A stretch of 5,773 nucleotides of DNA from Patescibacteria group bacterium. GTDB taxonomy: Bacteria; Patescibacteriota; JACMRA01. The notes beneath the pieces are model-generated. The model worked only from the letters and a program-made list of their open reading frames with translations, was not told where the DNA came from and did no database searches. Shown here piece by piece: positions 1 to 5,773 of the stretch (the stretch's first letter is position 1; each line of letters opens with the position of its first letter). The position numbers and the translations under genes were made by a program. Location of the stretch: the NCBI GenBank assembly GCA_029935375.1, contig JAOZKL010000015.1:11522-17294 (forward strand), read 5' to 3'.

Positions 1-1
1 T

Positions 2-1123
2 TGCAATCAAGTAAGAAAAGGCAAAAATGCAGTAGAGGTTTTTACATATACAAAAGTAAAAATTATAGGAGAATTTGTTCAATTTTCCGCAGTAAATCAA
101 GATGTTTTTTATCAAACAAAGATAAAGCCTGTTAATGTTGAAGAAGTTGATGACAAAACCTCGTTCTTAGTTAAAACAGATATTTTTACAGGAGGAGTTA
201 ATCTGATAAAGGATGAGATAATTGGACTGGATATAGATATAGAGAAAAATATTTTAATACTTCAAGGATCTAAAAGCAAGCATACGTTAAGAATAAACAC
301 TGATGATGTTGAAGACCTAGTAATGCCAGAACAAAAAGAAGGTGAAACAGAAGCTATTGTAAAAATCGAGACCGCCAAACTGTTAAATGCGAATAAAATT
401 AGTAATGTTGCAGTCGGGAACGCTAGAACTGTATACCAACCAGAGTTTTTAAATGTTTGTTACACATTAATGCCAGCGGAGAAGAAAATCATACTAGCCT
501 CCACAGATCGCTATCGTGTATCGAAAACAATTTTAACTGCAGAATTTTCTAGTGTAAGTACAAAACTTGAAAACGAAAAGAAAAACTTCCTTATTCAACC
601 AAAAAATCTGGGACTATTAGAAGTATTTGATAATGAAGAAAACTTGGAATTATCGTTTGGATCTAACTTTTTATGGATCAAGGTTGAAGACAGTGTTATA
701 GTAATGAGATATAGCGAAGGAGATTTTCCTGATTACAATAAAATAATACCTCAAAGCTTTGCTTGTAGCTTCTCTCTAAATACAAAAGATTTGTTGGAAG
801 CTTTAAAACAAGTACAATTTGCTGCAAAGATTAGCTCCAATAGTCAATCAATGATCATACAATTAAAACCAGCTGAAAAGAAAATATTATTGAGTGCTGA
901 AACTGATGACGGGTATGCAAGTGAAAGCGAATTAGATATAATAAACTATGAGGGGGTTGAGGACAACTGGAAACAATCATTCAACATAGAATATTTATTA
1001 AGCTATATCAACACTATACCTACAGAAACTTTTTTGTGGGAATCAAACCCTGGAAAACCATCGGTACTTTCACCAAAAGATGCAAAAGATTCAACTCTGT
1101 ATTTAGTTAGTGGATTAAAATAA
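2..1123 (+). CDS. dnaN: DNA polymerase III beta subunit (sliding clamp), 5'-partial
   Basis: The product is the ring-shaped processivity clamp that encircles DNA and tethers the replicative polymerase and repair proteins. The frame is already open at the left edge (base 2) and gives 373 residues ending in TAA. The ATG at 323 is internal (visible residue 108), not the start. By alignment from memory with E. coli DnaN (366 aa), roughly 10-20 N-terminal residues are missing. The three clamp domains lie at about residues 1-105, 110-245 and 250-373. Diagnostic segments are GSKSKHTL near 89-96 (end of domain I), ASTDRYRVS at 166-174 (family ATDGHRL) and GDFPDYNKIIP at 240-250 (family G-FPDY-RVIP). 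The C-terminus reads YLVSGLK where the family has Y-V-MP-R, an unusual change in the partner-peptide pocket. The gene converges on hrcA with a 1-bp gap. No dnaA or recF is visible; its upstream neighbour lies outside the window. Confidence 0.94.
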   Translation, partial: CNQVRKGKNAVEVFTYTKVKIIGEFVQFSAVNQDVFYQTKIKPVNVEEVDDKTSFLVKTDIFTGGVNLIKDEIIGLDIDIEKNILILQGSKSKHTLRINTDDVEDLVMPEQKEGETEAIVKIETAKLLNANKISNVAVGNARTVYQPEFLNVCYTLMPAEKKIILASTDRYRVSKTILTAEFSSVSTKLENEKKNFLIQPKNLGLLEVFDNEENLELSFGSNFLWIKVEDSVIVMRYSEGDFPDYNKIIPQSFACSFSLNTKDLLEALKQVQFAAKISSNSQSMIIQLKPAEKKILLSAETDDGYASESELDIINYEGVEDNWKQSFNIEYLLSYINTIPTETFLWESNPGKPSVLSPKDAKDSTLYLVSGLK

Positions 1124-1131
1124 ATTATTTT
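1117..1131. repeat. AT-only palindrome across the convergent dnaN/hrcA stops
   Basis: AAAATAA (1117-1123), one central A (1124) and TTATTTT (1125-1131) form a perfect 7-bp inverted repeat. It arises because both genes end in a lysine codon followed by TAA, facing each other across one base. With no G or C and a one-base centre it cannot make a stable RNA hairpin, so a terminator role is unlikely. Confidence 0.6.
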
Positions 1132-1934
1132 TCTGGATTTTGCAAAACTCGATTAAGAGCCTCTAATAATTGAAGGTTCTTTTTCTTGGCTATCAAATGA
1201 ACCGGTGTTATGAGGCCAACTACAGATTTTTCACCATTACCAAGGTAAACTTCAGTTGAAACTAGGGCATAGCCTTTGCCAAGAGGTATAACAGGATTTT
1301 CATCTCCAATTATTGTACGAATAGAGGCTTTATTCTTTTTTGTGTCCTCATTGCTTTCCAAAAGCTCTTCTTGAGCCTCACTTGGCAGTAAGAACTGTTT
1401 GTAACTATCAAGATTGTCTAAAAAATCTAATATATCAGATATTTTACCACTATTTGAAGAATTTAACAGACTTGCCATTCCAGATATATTTTCATTATTC
1501 TCAGTCAAAGAAAACCCAACCGCACCTGTTTGAGACGCTAGTAGTTTGCTTATTTCTTTATTCATTCTGACTTGCTTTTCTTGCAAGTCAAATATTTCCT
1601 GCCTCATTTTATCCTGTTGTTTAGATGTAACCTGCAATCCTTTTATCAATTTGCCGATAAACATTTTAAATGATCTCTCCGTCGGCTTACTACTACTGTT
1701 TGTAAATGGCTGATGCAAATAACCAAGATTTCTCAACTTTACAGTTTCATTGCGAATAGTTGCTGGTGAAAAATCAAAGCCATACCTCTCTTGAAGCTCT
1801 TTGGAACCTATGCTCTTACCAGTATCGCAATACTCTTTGACCATTGCAAATAATAAATTAACCTGCCTCTTTGTTAGATCTTCACCTGCTTTTTCAGATT
1901 TTTTAATCTTGTTCTTATCTTTTTTACTATTCAT
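1125..1934 (-). CDS. hrcA: HrcA-family heat-inducible transcription repressor, short form
   Basis: HrcA represses chaperone operons (groESL, dnaK) by binding the CIRCE operator. The 269-residue product starts with a lysine-rich tail (residues 1-18). A winged helix-turn-helix follows at about 19-90: LTKRQVNLLFAMVKEY, then SIGSKEL and the recognition segment FSPATIRNE (55-63), then LGYLHQPFT (70-78), where HrcA proteins have LGYLEQPHTSAG-PT. A charged helical linker covers about 100-135. The C-terminal sensor/dimerisation domain is recognisable from TGAVGFSL (136-143), GMASLLNSS (152-160) and IIGDENP (208-214, family IG-EN). The usual GPTRMDY motif near the end is replaced by ITPVHLIAK. Classical HrcA is about 340 residues, so this is a shortened version. 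It lies 12 bp after ftsX and is probably cotranscribed with it. There is no Shine-Dalgarno sequence before the ATG. No full CIRCE element occurs in the window, so its targets are presumably elsewhere. Family assignment is firm; the regulon is inferred. Confidence 0.88.
   Translation of the reverse strand: MNSKKDKNKIKKSEKAGEDLTKRQVNLLFAMVKEYCDTGKSIGSKELQERYGFDFSPATIRNETVKLRNLGYLHQPFTNSSSKPTERSFKMFIGKLIKGLQVTSKQQDKMRQEIFDLQEKQVRMNKEISKLLASQTGAVGFSLTENNENISGMASLLNSSNSGKISDILDFLDNLDSYKQFLLPSEAQEELLESNEDTKKNKASIRTIIGDENPVIPLGKGYALVSTEVYLGNGEKSVVGLITPVHLIAKKKNLQLLEALNRVLQNPEK
1155..1184 (+). terminator. Weak candidate terminator for dnaN inside the hrcA 3' end
   Basis: About 30 bases past the dnaN stop, AAGAGCCT (1155-1162) can pair with AGGTTCTT (1174-1181). 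This gives an 8-bp stem with one G-U pair and an 11-base loop, and the T-rich stretch runs on to 1184, then C, then two more T. The stem is short and only moderately GC-rich, so termination would be inefficient. It lies inside hrcA coding sequence, where base composition is also constrained by the protein. It is recorded because dnaN and hrcA converge with no intergenic space for a terminator. Confidence 0.25.
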
Positions 1935-1946
1935 AGTATATCAATA

Positions 1947-2852
1947 TTATTTTAAATATTTCTTAGTAGCGTAGAAAGATGCTGCGACACCAGCACCAAG
2001 ACTAATAACAATGACAACGAATAAACTTATATACATATCAAAAGTTAAGGCATTTAATTCAGAGCTATTAGTTATGCCAAGAACATCTTGCAATTTTGGA
2101 AGCACTCCAAATGTCATACTTGGTATAAATAGCAACAAAACTATTATAGAAGCAAACAAATTAAACAAAATACCCTGAACAATGAACGGCCCTTGAATAT
2201 AACCATTTGTAGCTCCAACAAGTCTCATTATCTCAATTTCACGACGATAGTTATATATAGACATCCTCAAAATATTTATCATAACCATTATGGAAATTAA
2301 AGAAAAGACTATAACTAGAACAATCCCCGTTATATTAGTCCATCTGTAAATACTTTCTAATTTTTCTATTACATCTTGTTTCTTTTGTACACTATTAAAA
2401 ACCCCTTGATATTGTTCACTTTCAAGAATTTTTGCAACACTAATGTATTCCTCACTAGTAGTGGGAGTAACCCACAAAGAGTCTAGAAATGGATTTTCTC
2501 CAAATAGATCAGAATCAAGAGTCTCAGCAAAACTTTGACTGTAACCATCATTTTTTCTAAAATCTTCTTTCGCCTGATCTTTACTAACAAATAAAACTTT
2601 CTCGACTTCTGATATGTTTTCTAGAGCTGTCTCCACCTGTTTCTGTGTTTCTGACGAAATATCTTCATTAAAATATGCCACTATTGATAACTGCTTATCT
2701 AGTTGTCTTAGTGTAAAACCAACAGTTGTTCGTAAACCAGAAGCAAAGGCAACTGACGCTATATTAACCATTAATACCGACACTGCTGTTGCACTCAACC
2801 AAAATGTACGAATGATGTTTTTAAACCCATTTGTTATAGCATTCTTATTCAT
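1947..2852 (-). CDS. ftsX: Cell division protein FtsX (permease-like subunit of FtsEX)
   Basis: FtsX is the membrane subunit of FtsEX, an ABC-transporter-like complex that does not transport. It uses FtsE ATP hydrolysis to activate peptidoglycan hydrolases at the division site. The 301-residue protein has the family topology: cytoplasmic N-terminus, TM1 at about 17-39, a large external domain at about 40-172, TM2 at about 174-196, a cytoplasmic loop containing REIEIMRLVGAT (204-215), TM3 at about 222-246 and TM4 at about 273-295. The EIEIMRLVGAT loop followed by IQGPFIVQG is the most diagnostic segment of the family. The ATG at 2852 is favoured because it gives the usual short cytoplasmic tail before TM1. 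A promoter candidate ends about 10 bases upstream, and there is no Shine-Dalgarno sequence. FtsE usually lies immediately upstream in the same operon; here that place is taken by divergent rpoB. Downstream, hrcA follows after 12 bp. Confidence 0.93.
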   Translation of the reverse strand: MNKNAITNGFKNIIRTFWLSATAVSVLMVNIASVAFASGLRTTVGFTLRQLDKQLSIVAYFNEDISSETQKQVETALENISEVEKVLFVSKDQAKEDFRKNDGYSQSFAETLDSDLFGENPFLDSLWVTPTTSEEYISVAKILESEQYQGVFNSVQKKQDVIEKLESIYRWTNITGIVLVIVFSLISIMVMINILRMSIYNYRREIEIMRLVGATNGYIQGPFIVQGILFNLFASIIVLLLFIPSMTFGVLPKLQDVLGITNSSELNALTFDMYISLFVVIVISLGAGVAASFYATKKYLK

Positions 2853-2861
2853 ATCAAATAA

Positions 2862-2890
2862 TTTTTACAACAAATCCACAATAAAGTCAA
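2862..2890 (-). promoter_or_regulatory. Candidate sigma-70-type promoter for ftsX-hrcA
   Basis: Read on the minus strand, TTGACT (2890-2885) matches the -35 consensus at 5 of 6 positions. TAAAAA (2867-2862) matches the -10 at 4 of 6, and the spacer is exactly 17 bp. Transcription would begin near 2855, about three bases before the ftsX ATG at 2852, giving a leaderless or nearly leaderless mRNA. This fits the absence of any Shine-Dalgarno sequence. AT-rich DNA produces such matches by chance, but the -35 quality, spacing and placement in the only intergenic gap support it. Confidence 0.5.
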
Positions 2891-2919
2891 GAGCATTTAG
2901 AATAAATTTAATTAAACCC

Positions 2920-2948
2920 TTGACAAAAACAGTCTTTTTTGCAATTAT
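2920..2948 (+). promoter_or_regulatory. Candidate sigma-70-type promoter for rpoB
   Basis: A perfect -35 TTGACA (2920-2925) is followed after 17 bp by AATTAT (2943-2948), which matches the -10 consensus at 4 of 6 positions. Initiation would fall near 2955, leaving a leader of only about 10 bases before the ATG at 2965, with no Shine-Dalgarno sequence in it. It lies back to back with the ftsX promoter candidate. The 29 bp between the two -35 boxes (2891-2919) are AT-rich and could act as UP-element DNA for either side; that last point is inference. Confidence 0.55.
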
Positions 2949-2964
2949 CTTTCTGCTTAAACCT

Positions 2965-5773
2965 ATGGCCATTCAGAATAAAGTTGAAAGAAACACCTTT
3001 GGTGTCGAGCAGTTGCGTTTTCCTGTCCCAAACATTAACGCAGTGCAACTTGAATCGTATAAAAACTTTTGGGATAACGAATTAAAAAAGATACTAAAGG
3101 AATTTAGTCCAATAATCGATCCAGTGAGTGAACGCTGGAAGGTTACATTTGGCCCTGAGTACTCTCTCAAACAAGAAGGTAGGACGGAAAGAGAGGCTAT
3201 AATAAGGGGCGGAACTTTTGGTTCTAAACTGGAAATAAAAATAACTGTAGAGAATAAACTAACAAAAGAAAAGAAGACACAGAAAGTATTTGTAGGAACC
3301 GTACCTACAATGACTGGAAGGGGTAGTTTTGTAGTTAATGGTACACAAAAAATAGTTGTAGGGCAACTGGTCAAATCACCAGGTGCTTTATTTAAAAGAA
3401 AACGTGTTAAGGGTAAGTATATATATAGTGGTAAAATAATCCCTGAACGAGGAGCTTGGATCGAGTTTTACATTGACAAAAACGATGTATTCTATGCTAA
3501 GATAGATAGAAAAAAGAAATTTCCAGCAACTCAAATTCTACGTCTTTTTGGAATGGAAAAAGATGCTGATATTATAGAAGCTTTTAAAGGGATTGAAAGC
3601 GACTCTGATATAGATATAATCCAAAGTACATTTGCCAAGGATACTGCAAGTAGCCAAAATGAAGCTGTTAGTTCAATTTATCAGAAACTAAGACCTGGAG
3701 ATATTATAGATGTTAACAAAGGAAGGGAATACCTTGTTAATATGTTTGTTGATGAAAACAAATATAATTTTGGTGATGTTGGAAGATATAAATTTGACAC
3801 TAGATTGAAGTTAAAAAGTGAAGCTACAAAGGGATTTGAATATAAAAAGAATTTAACTCTTAATGAGATTATTGCTGTAATGAGAGAGGTTATAAGAATG
3901 CGATTAAATAATGTTGAATCTGATAGTATTGACTCACTAAGCAATAGACGAGTTAGAACTGTTTCAGAATGGCTAACAAAAACATTCAAAGTTGGAATGG
4001 CTCGTGTAGTAAGAAACACTAGAGATAAAATGACGAATACAGATCAAGAATCTTTTACACCATCTCAATTAATGAACATGAGGCCACTGGCCGCGATGAT
4101 TGATGATTTTTTCAACACCTCACAACTGTCTCGTTTTATGGATCAAACAAATGTGTTGTCTGAAATGGATACTCGTCAATATTTAACAGCAACAGGTCCT
4201 GGAGGATTGACAAAAGAAAGGGCTGGTTTCGATGTTCGTGATGTTCATCCAAGTCATTATGGTAGACTATGTCCTATAAATACTCCGGAAGGTCCAGCCT
4301 TTGGACTAAACGTTCATTTAGCTCTATATGCTAGAATAAATAAAATGGGATTTATAGAGACTCCATATTATAAAGTAAAAAAATCAATGATAATCTCTGA
4401 CAAATCACTTGTTGGACGTATTACTGAAGAAGAAGTCTTAGACTCTAAAGGTAAAAAAATAATTAAAAAAGGACAATTAATTACAAAAAATATTCTAGAA
4501 CAAGTACAAAGCTCTAAATTAGATAAAAATACAGAAATAAAAGTTAAACAATTTGTATCTGATGAGGTTGTTTATCTCAGTGCAAATGAAGAGTTGGGGT
4601 GCGTTATTTCTGAAAAAACAAAACATATTGATGATCAAGGTCATTTTACAACAGAGTTTGTTAGTGCTAGGCGAGATGGTAATCCTGTACAAGCAAATTC
4701 ATCTGAAGTAGATTTCGTAGATGTTACACCAAATCAAATTTTGAGCCTATCAACTTGTATGGTTCCGTTTGTAGCTCAATCTGATAGTTTCCGTGTATTA
4801 GTTGCTACTAACCAACAAGGACAAGCCTTGCCACTTGTAAAGCCAGAAAATCCAATAGTTGCAACTGGTTTTGAAGAAATTGTTGCAAGAGATAGTGGAT
4901 ATATGGAAACAGCTCCTTGTGATGGAATTGTTATAAAATCTGATAGTATAAAAGTTGTTGTTCAAGATAGCAAAACAAACAAAAAACATGAATTTAGCAC
5001 AATTAAATACATACCGTCAAACAGTCATTCAGCTATAAATCAAAGTACTGTCGTAAAAGAAGGGCAAAAAGTGAAAAAAGGTGATGTTCTTATAGAAGGA
5101 TTTGGTATTCACAATGGAGAGTTTGCAATAGGACAAAATGTCAGAGTTGCATTTATGATGCACAAAGGGTATAACTTTGAAGATGCTATAATATTATCAG
5201 AAAGGTTGTTGAAAAATAACAAGTTCACCTCAACACATGTACAAGAACTTGTATGTGATGTACATGAAACACGACTTGGAAAAGAAGAAGTTACAAGAGA
5301 TATTCCTAATATTCCAGTAGACAAATTATCAAAACTAGATGAAACTGGAATAATTCATGTTGGAGCATATGTAGAATCTGGAGATATATTAGTAGGTAAA
5401 ATCACTCCAAAAGGTGAAACAGATCTAACTCCAGAAGACAAGCTCATAAGAGTGTTATTTGGTGAATATTCAAAAGATGTAAAAAACAGTTCTTTATATT
5501 TGGAACATGGTTTGAGTGGGAAAATAATCTCAGTTCGTGAATTAACACGTGAGAATGAAGACCCTCTTCCAAGCGATGTAATCAAACGAATTCATATTTG
5601 GCTTGCAACAACTCGTCAAATCAAAATTGGAGATAAGATGTCTGGAAGACATGGAAATAAGGGGGTTGTATCTACAGTAATGCCAGAGCATGACATGCCT
5701 TTTACAGAAGATGGAAAACCTATTGATATAATATTAAATCCTATGTCCGTTATTGGTCGTATGAATTTGGGAC
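2965..5773 (+). CDS. rpoB: DNA-directed RNA polymerase beta subunit, 3'-partial
   Basis: The beta subunit forms, with beta', the active centre of RNA polymerase. 936 codons are visible and the frame is open at the right edge. Conserved blocks occur in order: the N-terminal FPVPNINAVQLESY (19-32), GQLVKSPG (133-140) and KIIPERGAW (157-165), the fork/rifampicin region (about 382-449), GYNFEDAIILSER (735-747), ITPKGET (813-819), GDKMSGRHGNKG (889-900) and GRMNLG (931-936). By E. coli numbering the catalytic or NTP-contacting residues are kept: R678 (R610), E813/D814 (E739/D740), K1065 (K891), K1073 (K899) and R1106 (R932). The E. coli-specific SI1 and SI2 insertions are absent, but a 55-residue net insertion follows V471. 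The rifampicin pocket is strongly substituted. ATG 2965 is chosen because the conserved N-terminus starts a few residues later; the frame is also open upstream through the promoter and antisense ftsX. rplJ/rplL, which commonly precede rpoB, are absent. Confidence 0.96.
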   Translation, partial: MAIQNKVERNTFGVEQLRFPVPNINAVQLESYKNFWDNELKKILKEFSPIIDPVSERWKVTFGPEYSLKQEGRTEREAIIRGGTFGSKLEIKITVENKLTKEKKTQKVFVGTVPTMTGRGSFVVNGTQKIVVGQLVKSPGALFKRKRVKGKYIYSGKIIPERGAWIEFYIDKNDVFYAKIDRKKKFPATQILRLFGMEKDADIIEAFKGIESDSDIDIIQSTFAKDTASSQNEAVSSIYQKLRPGDIIDVNKGREYLVNMFVDENKYNFGDVGRYKFDTRLKLKSEATKGFEYKKNLTLNEIIAVMREVIRMRLNNVESDSIDSLSNRRVRTVSEWLTKTFKVGMARVVRNTRDKMTNTDQESFTPSQLMNMRPLAAMIDDFFNTSQLSRFMDQTNVLSEMDTRQYLTATGPGGLTKERAGFDVRDVHPSHYGRLCPINTPEGPAFGLNVHLALYARINKMGFIETPYYKVKKSMIISDKSLVGRITEEEVLDSKGKKIIKKGQLITKNILEQVQSSKLDKNTEIKVKQFVSDEVVYLSANEELGCVISEKTKHIDDQGHFTTEFVSARRDGNPVQANSSEVDFVDVTPNQILSLSTCMVPFVAQSDSFRVLVATNQQGQALPLVKPENPIVATGFEEIVARDSGYMETAPCDGIVIKSDSIKVVVQDSKTNKKHEFSTIKYIPSNSHSAINQSTVVKEGQKVKKGDVLIEGFGIHNGEFAIGQNVRVAFMMHKGYNFEDAIILSERLLKNNKFTSTHVQELVCDVHETRLGKEEVTRDIPNIPVDKLSKLDETGIIHVGAYVESGDILVGKITPKGETDLTPEDKLIRVLFGEYSKDVKNSSLYLEHGLSGKIISVRELTRENEDPLPSDVIKRIHIWLATTRQIKIGDKMSGRHGNKGVVSTVMPEHDMPFTEDGKPIDIILNPMSVIGRMNLG

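Noticed and set aside
890..900. GAGTGCTGA, resembling one CIRCE half-site
   Set aside because: There is no matching TTAGCACTC nine bases upstream, and it lies inside dnaN coding sequence.
1057..1085. Possible minus-strand hairpin (CATC...GGT/ACC...GATG) as a terminator for hrcA
   Set aside because: The stem needs a four-base bulge and is followed by only a short T run, so it is too weak to call.
323..1123. ATG at 323 as the start of a 266-residue protein
   Set aside because: The same frame is open back to base 2, and the upstream translation is clamp domain I (for example GSKSKHTL), so this Met is internal to dnaN.
1340..1570. 76-residue plus-strand reading frame
   Set aside because: It lies wholly antisense to well-supported hrcA, and its Cys/His/Phe-rich translation resembles no family.
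2095..2111. Perfect 6-bp inverted repeat TTTGGA-AGCAC-TCCAAA containing a CIRCE-like GAGTGCT core
   Set aside because: It lacks the CIRCE arms (TTAGCACTC-N9-GAGTGCTAA), lies mid-gene in ftsX coding sequence, and is short enough to be chance.
2812..2964. Upstream rpoB starts: in-frame ATGs at 2812 and 2815, and TTG at 2920
   Set aside because: The frame is open, but the ATGs lie antisense within ftsX, the TTG is the -35 hexamer itself, and the RpoB family's conserved N-terminus begins only a few residues after ATG 2965.
2973..3374. 133-residue minus-strand reading frame opposite the rpoB 5' end
   Set aside because: It lies antisense to conserved rpoB coding sequence, and its Ser/Thr/Phe-rich composition is typical of a reverse-strand shadow.
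3681..5585. Four further minus-strand reading frames of 63-112 codons inside rpoB
   Set aside because: All are antisense to conserved rpoB blocks, show no recognisable domain, and have no promoter or ribosome-binding signals that stand out.

Overview
The window is an AT-rich, gene-dense piece of a bacterial chromosome with four housekeeping genes and almost no spacer DNA. From left to right it holds the nearly complete 3' part of dnaN (DNA polymerase sliding clamp, + strand), hrcA (heat-shock repressor family, - strand), ftsX (division ABC-transporter-like membrane protein, - strand), and the first 936 codons of rpoB (RNA polymerase beta subunit, + strand), which runs off the right edge. No mobile element, CRISPR array, tRNA or rRNA is visible. 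Reading frames are long and uninterrupted under the standard bacterial code: there is no in-frame TGA in 936 rpoB codons, and all three visible stops are TAA.

Organism: the proteins are clearly bacterial but divergent. HrcA is short, FtsX stands without FtsE, rpoB is not preceded by rplJ/rplL, and conserved positions are altered in both RpoB and DnaN. This suggests a reduced, fast-evolving lineage such as the Candidate Phyla Radiation (Patescibacteria). That placement is an inference made by eye and no phylum can be named with confidence.

Layout: dnaN and hrcA converge with one base between their stop codons, so each transcript must terminate inside the opposing gene or overlap it. ftsX and hrcA lie head to tail on the - strand with a 12-bp gap and are probably one transcript. 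ftsX and rpoB diverge from a 112-bp region, the only real intergenic space. This region holds two back-to-back promoter candidates: TTGACT-17-TAAAAA toward ftsX and TTGACA-17-AATTAT toward rpoB. Both sit so close to the start codons that the mRNAs would be leaderless or nearly so, and none of the three visible starts has a Shine-Dalgarno sequence.

No new multi-gene system is evident; this is core-gene territory. The most interesting points are a heavily substituted rifampicin pocket in an RpoB that otherwise keeps its catalytic residues, a 55-residue net insertion in RpoB just after that pocket, the leaderless divergent promoter pair, and the ftsX-hrcA operon.
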